Source: Candidatus Gastranaerophilales bacterium
Lineage (GTDB): Bacteria; Cyanobacteriota; Vampirovibrionia; Gastranaerophilales; Gastranaerophilaceae
Reading direction: 5' to 3'
NCBI GenBank assembly: GCA_944323625.1
Contig: CALUTD010000017.1
Location: 1-50,082 of the forward strand
Length of the DNA: 50,082 nucleotides
The translations under genes were made by a program, and so were the position numbers. The notes under the pieces were generated by a model. The model was not told the origin of the DNA. It saw only the letters and a program-made list of their open reading frames with translations, and made no database searches. Of the stretch, positions 35,259 to 44,594 are shown in pieces; positions within the stretch are counted from its first letter, which is position 1, and every line of letters starts with the position of its first letter.

Positions 35259-35976
35259 AACAGGGTTAGTTTTTAAAAGTTCTTTCTCTTTTACGTTGGC
35301 AGAAGTACTTATTACGATTGTTGTTATTGGAATTATTGCAGCTATAACCGTACCTGTAGTAATTGCAAATCATAAAAAAATTGAAACAGCGGCGAAGTTG
35401 AAAAAATTTTATTCAAATATGTCTAATGCTGTTAAACTTCTTGAAACAGAATTTGGTTGTCCTATATATGAAATACCTAATATATACATGGATGGCCGTG
35501 ATGGATATGAATTAATGAAAGATAGTTTACAAAATGGAATTCTACAATATATAAATTACACGAGTATAGAGAAAATATCTCAAAATGATAACTATTACAA
35601 TAATATAAACAATATTATATATGGTAACGGAGATATTCCGATTGTATATTTAAATGACGGGTCAATATTTTTTGCGGATGAATGCACTGACACTATAATA
35701 TATGATATAAACGGAGAAAAAGGACCTAATGTTATGGGTAGAGATATGTTTCGTTTTTATTTTATGAGAAATGATGATGATCGGCCGGATCTTGCACAAT
35801 CCTTACCACACTTTAGTGCTGTATGGTTTGATCCAATACCTTGGGAAGAAAATAGCAGTATTGATATTTCTAGAGATACAATTTGGAATTCTTGCAAACA
35901 AAATGGAGGTTGGTGCAGTGCACTTATCCAGGTTGACGGCTGGGAGATTAAAGATGATTATCCGTTAAAATTATAA
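35223..35976 (+). CDS. Prepilin-like protein E, interrupted by a nine-G tract
   Basis: From ATG 35223 the frame is MYKTAKRHGGG, then TAA right after nine G. With eight G, or a +1 slip, it reads on as GGGKTGLVFKSS then FSFTLAEVLITIVVIG and a complete prepilin of about 250 residues to the stop at 35976. The only later start in the pilin frame (TTG 35296) falls inside the FTLAEV signal and would destroy it. The periplasmic domain carries DINGEKGPNVMGRD and ends WEIKDDYPLKL, very like protein D (17577). State in this template: in-frame stop, so off unless frameshifting or slippage occurs. Confidence 0.78.
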
Positions 35977-36030
35977 ATGAAATATTAATTATAAAGGACA
36001 AAATCAACTATTTATAAAAAAGCATTCGTA

Positions 36031-36059
36031 TTGAAAATAAGAAAAAAATATGTTAAAAT
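36031..36059 (+). promoter_or_regulatory. Promoter of the alcohol dehydrogenase gene
   Basis: TTGAAA at 36031-36036, a 17-base spacer and TAAAAT at 36054-36059 preceded by TGT, an extended -10 form. Expected transcript leader of about 30 bases with AAGAAGG before the ATG. Confidence 0.7.
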
Positions 36060-36094
36060 AGCTAAAATGTGTCTCAAATAGAAAGAAGGTGTTT

Positions 36095-37150
36095 ATGAAA
36101 GGTTTTGCTATGTTATCAATAGGTAATACCGGATGGATTACCAAAGAAGAACCGAAGTGTGGGCCATTAGATGCTATTTGTAAACCTATTGCTTTGGCAC
36201 CGTGTACATCTGATGTACATACTGTTTGGGCCGGCGCAATCGGGGACAGACATAATATGATTCTAGGCCATGAAGCTGTTGGTGAAGTAGTTGAAGTCGG
36301 TAATTTGGTTAAGGACTTTAAACCCGGTGATAAAGTTCTTGTATCCGCTATTACTCCTGACTGGAGCTCATTAGAGGCACAGGATGGCTATTCAATGCAT
36401 TCAGGGGGAATGCTTTCTGGGTGGAAATTTTCTAATTTCAAAGACGGAGTTTTTGCGGAATACTTTCACGTAAATGACGCTGACGGTAATCTTGCGCTTC
36501 TGCCTGAAGGAATGGATTTAGGTGCTGCTTGTATGTTAAGTGATATGGTGCCTACGGGCTTTCATGGTGTTGAACTTGCAGATGTTCAATTTGGTGATAA
36601 TGTAGCGATAATAGGTATAGGGCCTGTGGGACTTATGTCTGTTGCTGCTGCCGCAATAAGAGGCGCTGCTAACATCTATGCTGTCGGTTCAAGAAAAAAT
36701 TGTGCGGATTTAGCTAAAGAATTTGGTGCTACGGATATTATCAACTACAAAGAAGGTGATATAGTAGAGCAAATTTTAGACAAAACAAAAGGCAAAGGCG
36801 TGGACAGAATTGTTGTTGCCGGCGGCAATAATGATACATTTGAGCAGGCTCTAAAAATGCTTAAACCCGGCGGTAAAATAGGCAATGTCAATTATCTAGG
36901 CGAAGGTGATTATGTAAAAATACCCCGTGTTGAATGGGGCTGCGGAATGGGGCATAAACAGATTTCTGGCGGTTTAATGCCCGGCGGACGTTTAAGGTCT
37001 GAAAAACTTGCAAGACTTGTTGAAACGGGCAGAATCCATCCTGAAAAACTAATAACTCACAAATTTAACGGGCTTGAAAATGTTGAACCCGCTTTAATGC
37101 TCATGAAAAATAAACCTGCAGATTTAATTAAACCTTTGGTTATTATTTAA
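36095..37150 (+). CDS. NADP-dependent secondary alcohol dehydrogenase (zinc type)
   Basis: A 351-aa medium-chain dehydrogenase very similar in pattern to the isopropanol/secondary alcohol dehydrogenases of Clostridium beijerinckii and Thermoanaerobacter: MKGFAMLSIGNTGWI, LAPCTSDVHTVWAGAIGDRH, LGHEAVGEVVEVG. Zinc ligands Cys37, His59, Glu60 and the Asp in LSDMVPTGFHG are present. The NADP motif is GIGPVGLMSVAAAA, with GSR following. It reduces ketones or oxidises secondary alcohols, suiting fermentation. ATG 36095 with AAGAAGG is preferred over GTG 36089. Confidence 0.92.
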   Translation: MKGFAMLSIGNTGWITKEEPKCGPLDAICKPIALAPCTSDVHTVWAGAIGDRHNMILGHEAVGEVVEVGNLVKDFKPGDKVLVSAITPDWSSLEAQDGYSMHSGGMLSGWKFSNFKDGVFAEYFHVNDADGNLALLPEGMDLGAACMLSDMVPTGFHGVELADVQFGDNVAIIGIGPVGLMSVAAAAIRGAANIYAVGSRKNCADLAKEFGATDIINYKEGDIVEQILDKTKGKGVDRIVVAGGNNDTFEQALKMLKPGGKIGNVNYLGEGDYVKIPRVEWGCGMGHKQISGGLMPGGRLRSEKLARLVETGRIHPEKLITHKFNGLENVEPALMLMKNKPADLIKPLVII

Positions 37151-37173
37151 AGACTGAAAGATTAAATTTACCC

Positions 37174-37209
37174 AAAAAGATGAATTAAATTTTTAATTCA
37201 TCTTTTTTT
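37174..37209 (+). terminator. Intrinsic terminator after the alcohol dehydrogenase
   Basis: AAAAAGATGAATTAAA at 37174-37189 pairs perfectly with 37192-37207, and the stem merges into a T run. It ends the dehydrogenase transcript before smc. Confidence 0.85.
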
Positions 37210-37290
37210 AATATTATGTAATGTTTTTGACTATTACGTTTATTTGTTGTCTAATATAAAATATCTATATAGGTATCATCAAAGAACTAA

Positions 37291-40200
37291 ATGTACATAA
37301 AGCAAATTGAATTAGATAATTTTAAATCCTTCGCAAGTGATATAACTATTCCGTTCTTAAAAGGCTTTACGACTGTATCAGGGCCGAACGGGTCTGGGAA
37401 GAGTAATATCATAGACGGAATTTTGTTTGCACTTGGACTTGCCAGTGCAAGAAATTTGCGTACTGAACAGTTATCCGACTTTATTTCAACTCATACAAAG
37501 AAAAATGAAGCTTACGTTAAAGTTGTATTTGAACCTGAGAATAAAGATGAAAATTCTATCAGTGTAGCAAGAAAAATAAGAAAATCTTCTCAAGGTTTTA
37601 ATAGTGTTTATTATTTGAATGATAAAGTTACTACCTTAACTGAAATTCATACGCAGCTGGAAAAATATCGTATAACCCCGAACAGTTTTAATGTTATGAT
37701 GCAAGGTGATGTAATGGATATAACAAACTGTTCTAACGTTGAAAGACGTAAACTAATAGATGAAATAGCAGGGGTTGCAGATTTTAACAGAAGAATAGAA
37801 AAAGCGCAGGAAGAGCTTGAAACTGTTGAAAAAAGAGTTGAAAATGCAAATCTTATTTTAACCGAAATTGATTCTTCAATAGAACGTTTGTCACAGGAAA
37901 AAGAAACCGCTTTAAAATATCAGAAATTAAAAACCGAAAAATTTCAACTGGAAAGCCAAATTACAACTGTAAAATATTTTGATTTGAAACGAAATTTGGA
38001 ACTTGCACATCAAAATATTTTAGAATTTAACAAAAAGAAAAAAGAAGAAGAAAATAACCTTAAAAAATCCGAAGAAACTCTTTTTGAAATAAAAAAGAGA
38101 TATACGGAAATATCAGAACTTGTAAAAAATAACGGAGAAGCAGAACAAATAGAAACTAAAAAGCAGCTGGAAGAGTTAAAAGGTCATATTTCCAGGAAAA
38201 ACCTTGCAATAAGTTCTGCAGAAAAGACAATTCATGATAATTTAAGGACTATAGAAAATTCAAAAAACGGGATTGAAAATCATAAAGAAAAAATAGAAAA
38301 TATAAAAAAGCAAATTGAGAATAAAAAGGCTGAAATTGTTTCTATTGAAGAAAATATAAAAATTCAGGAATCGGAGCTTCAAAAGATTCTTGAAGAAGTT
38401 TCGGGATTAAATAAAAATGCGGATAAGCAGCTTGAAGAAAGAAATAATTTAAAAAAAGAACTGGAAAAATTAAAAGAAGACGAGTGGAATTTAAAATCGG
38501 AATCTATTCCGTTGGAAACGGAGCTTGCAGCACTAAAAAAAGATACCGAAAATGCGCAAAAGTCTTTAAATGAAGCTGTTTCTTTTAATTCTAATTTTCA
38601 AGAAAACAAAGATAAATTGACTCTGCAAATTGAGGAGTTAACAAAGGAGTCGGAAGATTATAAATTTGCGCAGCAAAACGTAATGTACAATATTGATAAA
38701 AACAAAAATGAAATATCAGATATTATGCATGATTTGCAGATGATGCAAAAAAAGATAGTAACAATAGAGGCGCAAAAGAGTGCCTACGAAGAAATAAATT
38801 TAGGCAGAGCAATTGATTCAATATTAAAAGCAAAAATAAAAGGAGTTCATGCTCCGTTGCTTCAATTGGCAAGTGTAGATAAGGAATATTCGACAGCACT
38901 TGAAGTTGCAATGGGCGCAAGGATGAAAAATATTGTTGTCGATGATGAAGATGTAGCAAAAGTCTGTATCGATTATTTGAAATCTGCAAGAGCGGGCAAT
39001 GCAACATTTTTGCCTTTAAACAGAATGAAAAAGGCTCCATCGGGTTTAAGACTGCCAAGAGAAAAAGGAATTGTAGATTTTGCAATAAATCTGATAGATT
39101 TTGACGACAAATATCTTGACGTATTCTTTTATGCTCTCGGTGAAACTTTAATTGTTGAAGATTATGAATGTGCAAAAAGATTAATAGGCAAATACCGTTT
39201 GGTCACATTGGACGGCAGCTTATTTGATAAATCAGGCGCAATAACGGGCGGCGACAGAAGAGATACGGGGCTTAAATTCAGTCAAAATCAGGATGAAGAG
39301 TTGACAAAATACAAAAATCATTTTGCACAGCTTCAAAATCAGTATCAAGACTTGGAAAAAACAAGAAAAGAACTTGAAGAAAAGAAAGAAAAAATAAGAA
39401 CAAACTATTTAGATACAATGACAGCTTTGAACGGAGCAAAAATCGAACTGAATAATCTTAATAAAAGCTCTGAAAATAATGAGAAAAAAATAGAAGAATA
39501 TAATAAAACTCTGACTGAAAACGCTCCTAAAATCCAAAATACGGAAAAAAAGCTTGAAAAATTGGAATCTGAAATGATAATTTTGAATGATAAAATGCTT
39601 GTTCTTCAAGATAAAATTGCGGAAATTGAAGCAAAGATGTCAGAAGGAGAGCTTAAGAAACTCAAAGAAATGACGGCTGCAATTGAAAATCAAATAAAAG
39701 AATATCAAAGCAGAATTTTAAAATATAACAGTGAAATAAAGGAATTAGACAGAGATATAAACTTTAATATCGAGTTAATAAAAACAAAAGAAGAACAGAT
39801 TCAAAGAATTTTAAAAGATAATGAAATAGCGCAGCAAGATAAACTCAAATATCAAGAGGATATAAAAGAACTTGAAGTTAAAGCTTCAGAACTTGAAGAA
39901 AAGATAAAAACACTGGGCGAAAAACTTATACAGCTACAAAAACAAAGAGATTTAGTTCAAGATGAAATGCTTGCGGCAGAGACTCAAAAAAATAAAATAA
40001 TAAATGAAATTGAAAAAATCTCCGAACAGGTTGAAGCCTTCAAAGCAAGAAGAAGAGAACTTGAACCGCAGTTAGATGAAATAAGAAATGAACTTAAAGG
40101 TAATCAAATAGATATCAATTCTCTAGTGCCGACTGAAATTTCTACCGAAGAAATAACAGGCCGGATTCAACGTCTGCAAAAAAAGATGGAAGAAATGGAG

Positions 40201-40785
40201 CCCGTTAATATGCTTGCTATTCAAGCTTATGATGAGGTAAAAGCAAAACAGGAAGAAAAGAAAGAACAAATTGCAACATTAACAAATGAACGAAAACAAA
40301 TTTTAGAGAAAATGAACGGATATGAACAGGTAAAAAAAGAAACGTTCATGAAAACATATAATAACATTAATGAAAACTTTAAAGATATTTTTGCCAAATT
40401 ATCGGAAGGTGAAGGTACTTTAATGCTTGAGAATCCCGAAAATCCGTTTGAGGGAGGCTTAACAATTGAAGCACAGCCTAGGGATAAAAAGAAACAGAAA
40501 TTAGGGTCAATGTCGGGAGGGGAAAAATCTCTAACCGCATTGGCTTTGGTATTTGCAATTCAAAAATATATGCCTGCACCTTTTTATGCTTTAGATGAAG
40601 TTGATGCAAATTTAGATGGAATTAATGTGGAACGTTTGGCAGAGATGATTCAACTTCAAGCAAAAAATACGCAATTTATAGTAGTTAGCCATCGTAAAAC
40701 TATGATAGAATCAGCTAATAGGACAATAGGTGTTACTCAGAAAGAACATGGTAAAACCCGTGTTACAGGTGTAGTTAGGGACTAA
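37291..40785 (+). CDS. smc: Chromosome partition protein SMC
   Basis: A 1164-aa condensin ATPase. Walker A GPNGSGKSNI (32-41), N-terminal coiled coil (170-500), hinge (about 510-625, with IKGVHAPLLQLASVD and GRDRRDTG-like SGAITGGDRRDTG), C-terminal coil (670-1010), signature GSMSGGEKSL and Walker B FYALDEVDANLDG, plus the D-loop SHRKTMIE. Full length. A TTGACT at 37227 may be its -35. No strong Shine-Dalgarno. scpA follows after 3 bases. Confidence 0.96.
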   Translation: MYIKQIELDNFKSFASDITIPFLKGFTTVSGPNGSGKSNIIDGILFALGLASARNLRTEQLSDFISTHTKKNEAYVKVVFEPENKDENSISVARKIRKSSQGFNSVYYLNDKVTTLTEIHTQLEKYRITPNSFNVMMQGDVMDITNCSNVERRKLIDEIAGVADFNRRIEKAQEELETVEKRVENANLILTEIDSSIERLSQEKETALKYQKLKTEKFQLESQITTVKYFDLKRNLELAHQNILEFNKKKKEEENNLKKSEETLFEIKKRYTEISELVKNNGEAEQIETKKQLEELKGHISRKNLAISSAEKTIHDNLRTIENSKNGIENHKEKIENIKKQIENKKAEIVSIEENIKIQESELQKILEEVSGLNKNADKQLEERNNLKKELEKLKEDEWNLKSESIPLETELAALKKDTENAQKSLNEAVSFNSNFQENKDKLTLQIEELTKESEDYKFAQQNVMYNIDKNKNEISDIMHDLQMMQKKIVTIEAQKSAYEEINLGRAIDSILKAKIKGVHAPLLQLASVDKEYSTALEVAMGARMKNIVVDDEDVAKVCIDYLKSARAGNATFLPLNRMKKAPSGLRLPREKGIVDFAINLIDFDDKYLDVFFYALGETLIVEDYECAKRLIGKYRLVTLDGSLFDKSGAITGGDRRDTGLKFSQNQDEELTKYKNHFAQLQNQYQDLEKTRKELEEKKEKIRTNYLDTMTALNGAKIELNNLNKSSENNEKKIEEYNKTLTENAPKIQNTEKKLEKLESEMIILNDKMLVLQDKIAEIEAKMSEGELKKLKEMTAAIENQIKEYQSRILKYNSEIKELDRDINFNIELIKTKEEQIQRILKDNEIAQQDKLKYQEDIKELEVKASELEEKIKTLGEKLIQLQKQRDLVQDEMLAAETQKNKIINEIEKISEQVEAFKARRRELEPQLDEIRNELKGNQIDINSLVPTEISTEEITGRIQRLQKKMEEMEPVNMLAIQAYDEVKAKQEEKKEQIATLTNERKQILEKMNGYEQVKKETFMKTYNNINENFKDIFAKLSEGEGTLMLENPENPFEGGLTIEAQPRDKKKQKLGSMSGGEKSLTALALVFAIQKYMPAPFYALDEVDANLDGINVERLAEMIQLQAKNTQFIVVSHRKTMIESANRTIGVTQKEHGKTRVTGVVRD

Positions 40786-40788
40786 CAA

Positions 40789-41667
40789 ATGTTAAATAAA
40801 CAAGAGGCAGATAATTTTTATATAAAAAGTTCAATTGAATCTTATGAAAAAGATTTAGGATTCAACCCTGATTCACTGCTTGATAAATCTCAGGACGAAC
40901 TTGACGGTATAGAAGTTCTTGTACAAATGGCAAAACAGGGGAAGATTGACCCGTGGAATATTGATATTGCTGATATTGCCGATAAATATATGATGCATAT
41001 AGCACAAAGCAAATCAAATAATTTAAGATTAACAGGCCGGGCATTATTTTTTCTTGCGGTATTATTAAAACTCAAGTCTAACGTACTTGTAGGTATAGAC
41101 CCTATGCAATTTGAAATAAATGAAGAATATAACCCCGAATATGATGATACGGATGATTCAAGATTTTCTGACGATTTATATTATCAAGACTATTTCCCTG
41201 ACAATGTTATTCCGATTGAAGACATTATTCAAAGAAGAACAAGCGTAAAGCAAAACAGAAACAGAATAGTTACATTAAAAGATTTAATAAGACAGTTAGA
41301 GTTTTATGAACGTTTGGATAAACAGCAGTCGGTAAAAAATTCATTAGAACGTGCAAAAAGAAGAGTACGCAACTATTCTAATATGTCGACAAGCGATATT
41401 ATAAATCTTGCACATGAAGAATATATTGAAAGCGGGGTTAAAATTCTTCATGAAAATCTTACTAAAATTTTTGAAACTGAAGAAAAAGTTGAATTAAAGA
41501 CTCTTACACTTTTGGGGCTTGATAAAATAACCGCTTATATATCGCTTTTATTTTTAACGGCAGAAAGTGATTTTGATTTAGAGCAGGAGGAATTTTACTC
41601 TGATTTATACGTAGTAAAGTCCAAACCTGCGGAAAATACGGATGAAATTACGGCACAGGCGGTATAG
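40789..41667 (+). CDS. scpA: Segregation and condensation protein A
   Basis: A 292-aa kleisin that bridges the SMC heads. GIEVLVQMAKQGKIDPWNIDIADIADKYM (44-75) is the conserved N-terminal part. The central region is acidic and carries a C-terminal winged-helix segment (TLLGLDKITAYISLLFLTAESDFDLEQEEFY). Directly follows smc. Confidence 0.92.
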   Translation: MLNKQEADNFYIKSSIESYEKDLGFNPDSLLDKSQDELDGIEVLVQMAKQGKIDPWNIDIADIADKYMMHIAQSKSNNLRLTGRALFFLAVLLKLKSNVLVGIDPMQFEINEEYNPEYDDTDDSRFSDDLYYQDYFPDNVIPIEDIIQRRTSVKQNRNRIVTLKDLIRQLEFYERLDKQQSVKNSLERAKRRVRNYSNMSTSDIINLAHEEYIESGVKILHENLTKIFETEEKVELKTLTLLGLDKITAYISLLFLTAESDFDLEQEEFYSDLYVVKSKPAENTDEITAQAV

Positions 41668-41668
41668 T

Positions 41669-42184
41669 ATGGATTTAAAATCAAGAATCGAAGCTGTATT
41701 ATTTGTAACCGGAAGAGCCGTTGATTTAAAAGAGATAGCTAAAATCCTTGATGAAGACGAGCTAAAAGTAGAAGATGCAATGCTTTCATTGATTGTTGAT
41801 TATTCTTCGCGCGGCGGTGCTCTTGAAATTGATGATGAAAACGGATATATTCTTCAGGTAAAAGATGAATATATGGATATAGTTGAAAAACTTTGCCCTG
41901 TTGATATTTCAAATGCAGTGTTAAAAACCTTGACAGTTATTGCATTAAAAGAACCCATAAGACAATCCGAACTTAAAGAACTAAGAGGTTCTAATGCTTA
42001 TGAACATGTACAGGAACTTTTGGATAAAGGTTTGATAAGCAGAAAAAAAGATAAGAACGGGCGTTCTTATAATCTTAAAACAACTCCGAAATTTACCGAA
42101 TATTTTAAGATTAAAGGCAACTTTGAAGAGTTGTCTAAACTTGAATCCAAAAGACTTTCCGAACTTTTGGAATTAAAACAATAG
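41669..42184 (+). CDS. scpB: Segregation and condensation protein B
   Basis: A 171-aa protein made of two winged-helix domains that binds the ScpA kleisin as a dimer (SRIEAVLFVTGRAVDLKEIA; TLTVIALKEPIRQSELKELRG). ATG 41669, one base after the scpA stop, is preferred; the frame is open from 41642 inside scpA. Last gene of smc-scpA-scpB; no clear terminator follows. Confidence 0.92.
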   Translation: MDLKSRIEAVLFVTGRAVDLKEIAKILDEDELKVEDAMLSLIVDYSSRGGALEIDDENGYILQVKDEYMDIVEKLCPVDISNAVLKTLTVIALKEPIRQSELKELRGSNAYEHVQELLDKGLISRKKDKNGRSYNLKTTPKFTEYFKIKGNFEELSKLESKRLSELLELKQ

Positions 42185-42289
42185 TTTTTATTATTACCTT
42201 TCATGCTTGCAAACATCAGAACATAAATGACAGCTTTTTTGTTGTTTTAAATTGTTTTAGTTTTATAAATTAAATATTTTGATATGAAT

Positions 42290-42643
42290 TTAAGATATTA
42301 TTTTAATCTTATAATTTTCTATCTTTTCTTGACGTATTAATTTTTTTTGGTTTTCAATATTATTTTTTACTGCAAACATCCAACCATGATTTATATTAAC
42401 AAATAAAAAGAAAGCAGCTTCACTGCCTGCTATTCTTGATATATCGTCTATTAACAGTTCGCCTTTATCCGAAAGTTCAAAAACAGTAAATGACAAAGGA
42501 GCGGAAATAGTACTGTCTATATAAGAATCAAACTTTATTTTACTCAATCTTGTAGTATCTTTTATCAAACTTTGATTTTTAAATGTAGTACAATGCCGGT
42601 ATAAAAAAGTAATTATATCTTCAAGATTATTATATTGTTTCAT
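42290..42643 (-). CDS. Hypothetical protein, 117 aa
   Basis: Not recognised. Alpha/beta-looking soluble protein (FTVFELSDKGELLIDDISRI; FLFVNINHGWMFAV). Its start overlaps the end of the GGDEF gene by 14 bases, implying coupled translation and perhaps a role in that signalling unit. Confidence 0.6.
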   Translation of the reverse strand: MKQYNNLEDIITFLYRHCTTFKNQSLIKDTTRLSKIKFDSYIDSTISAPLSFTVFELSDKGELLIDDISRIAGSEAAFFLFVNINHGWMFAVKNNIENQKKLIRQEKIENYKIKIIS

Positions 42644-44540
42644 TTTTTATCACATTAATAAAGTCATCAACAAGTTTTTCATTCCAGCGTTTGCCGGCTT
42701 CCGATCTAATAATTTTAATTATTTCATCAATACTGTAAGCATTACGGTAGGGTCTATCTTGCATCATTGCATAGAAAGAGTCCACAAGTAATACTATTTG
42801 AGATGTTATGGGAATCTCTATTCCGGTTTTATTATTGGGATACCCTTGCCCGTCCCAATTTTCATGGTGACTTTCAATTATAGGAATGATATCTTGAATA
42901 TTTGTAATGGGTTTTAAAATTTCTCTTGCCGCAATAATGGGGTGGCGTTTTATAATATCTTTTTCTTCATCACTTAAAGGGTCTTTTTTGTTTAATATTG
43001 AATCGGGAATCATAATATTACCGATATCATAAAGCAAGATTGCAAGTTTGAGTTTATCTGTTTCTTCTTTAGATAAATCGAGTCTTTTAGCTAAAATAAC
43101 CGCTAAAATAATTTTAGATTTTGTAGTTCCCGATTTATACATATGGTTATATGTTTGAGAAAGTATATCCGCAATGGAATACAAAGCTTCCGTTGCATCA
43201 TTTTTATCATTAGATTGTATTTTCTCAAGTTTTTTATAGATTTCATTAGCAGTATCTTCATTAACCGGAATACGTTTTTTTGAAAGTAAATCAATAAAAG
43301 TATCAACGGCTGTTTTTTGCCAATTAATTTCATTGTGCTTTTTAGCAATTTGAACTTGATTGCGGCCGTTAATTTTAGCTTTATACATAGCCTGATCGGC
43401 AAGCTCCGTTAATTCATCAATGCGGTCTGAATGCTCAAGAAAAGTTGCAACGCCTATACTTGCCGTTATACCGCCTATAGTATCAAGAGCCTGGCTTTCT
43501 ATTGATTTTCGGATTCTTTCTGCGGCAATAAAAGCACCTTTGGAATCAACCCCGGGCAAAAGCAAGTTAAACTCTTCACCGCCTATTCTTGCCGGAATAT
43601 CTATTGAACGGGCTTCCTTTTTTAATACATTTGCTATCGTTTTTATTGCTATATCACCATACTGGTGTCCGTAAGTATCATTTATTTTTTTAAGAAAATC
43701 CAAGTCCATAGAAATTAGCGAGAACGGCTGTTTTAATCTCAAAGATCTTTCAGCTTCTTTTATTATATTTTCTTCAAAATAGCGTCTGTTGTATAATCCC
43801 GTTAACGGGTCCGTTATTGCCTGTTTTTTAACTTCTTCAAACAAATCTGCCACGGTTATTGCAAGTTCGATTTGATTTGCAAATAGAGAAAGAAAATTTG
43901 TTTCTGTATCAGTTACTCCGCCTCTATCAGATGTAACTATGACACATCCAAAATTTTTATTATTTTTATGCAAAGGAACTATTGTACATGCTTTTGAATT
44001 CATTGCAGAAACTATTTCTTGAATTTGGTCATTATTCAAGCAAGGAAAAAACATTTTTACAACACCTTCTATATCGGGAGTTGAATATATTTTTCTGTCG
44101 TTTATTGATTTCGCAATAATAGAATTTCCCAAATAAGGCAGTTTATAGGTTTCAATAGAATCATTAATATATGAATATATTTTTTCTATATGTCTGTTAA
44201 AAGAATATGCTTTTACTTCAAAATAAGCATCTAAAGTACCTTCCTGTTCAAGTTTTAAAATTGCGGCAAAATTATAATTTAAATCTTCATGAAGGATACT
44301 TACAATTTTATCAAGCATACTTGATAATGGCTGTGATGAGTTCATCATATCCCAAACACTGTTTAATGTAAGGATTGTTTGATTCGCCTGTTCAAGTTCT
44401 TTTGTTCTTGCTGCAATTTCTTCTTCAAGTGCGATATTTTTAGCATATACATCTGCAAAGTCCTTACCCTGCAGATTTATTGAACCGTCTAATTTATTTA
44501 TTTGTCCCAGTAAATCTTTTATACCTGAAAATATGTTCAC
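42630..44540 (-). CDS. GAF-GGDEF protein with degenerate HD-GYP domain
   Basis: A 636-aa signalling protein starting at GTG. An N-terminal coiled coil (20-55), a GAF-like sensor domain (60-215), a GGDEF diguanylate cyclase domain (240-400) with intact ARIGGEEF and an upstream RxxD (RSID) inhibitory site five residues before it, and a C-terminal HD-GYP-type domain (440-630). The HD-GYP domain keeps KRHPIIAAREIL and HHENWDGQGYP but reads LLYDIGN where active enzymes have L-H-D-I-G-K. It should make c-di-GMP; phosphodiesterase activity is doubtful. Confidence 0.88.
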   Translation of the reverse strand: MNIFSGIKDLLGQINKLDGSINLQGKDFADVYAKNIALEEEIAARTKELEQANQTILTLNSVWDMMNSSQPLSSMLDKIVSILHEDLNYNFAAILKLEQEGTLDAYFEVKAYSFNRHIEKIYSYINDSIETYKLPYLGNSIIAKSINDRKIYSTPDIEGVVKMFFPCLNNDQIQEIVSAMNSKACTIVPLHKNNKNFGCVIVTSDRGGVTDTETNFLSLFANQIELAITVADLFEEVKKQAITDPLTGLYNRRYFEENIIKEAERSLRLKQPFSLISMDLDFLKKINDTYGHQYGDIAIKTIANVLKKEARSIDIPARIGGEEFNLLLPGVDSKGAFIAAERIRKSIESQALDTIGGITASIGVATFLEHSDRIDELTELADQAMYKAKINGRNQVQIAKKHNEINWQKTAVDTFIDLLSKKRIPVNEDTANEIYKKLEKIQSNDKNDATEALYSIADILSQTYNHMYKSGTTKSKIILAVILAKRLDLSKEETDKLKLAILLYDIGNIMIPDSILNKKDPLSDEEKDIIKRHPIIAAREILKPITNIQDIIPIIESHHENWDGQGYPNNKTGIEIPITSQIVLLVDSFYAMMQDRPYRNAYSIDEIIKIIRSEAGKRWNEKLVDDFINVIKNETI

Positions 44541-44594
44541 GATGAAACCCGAGATATATTACTTATTTTTTATTATTATATAACTATTTTTTGA

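Noticed and set aside
35296-35976. Prepilin E starting at TTG 35296
   Set aside because: This start lies inside the FTLAEV signal and would remove the cleavage site, so the leader at 35223 with a frame change is a better model.
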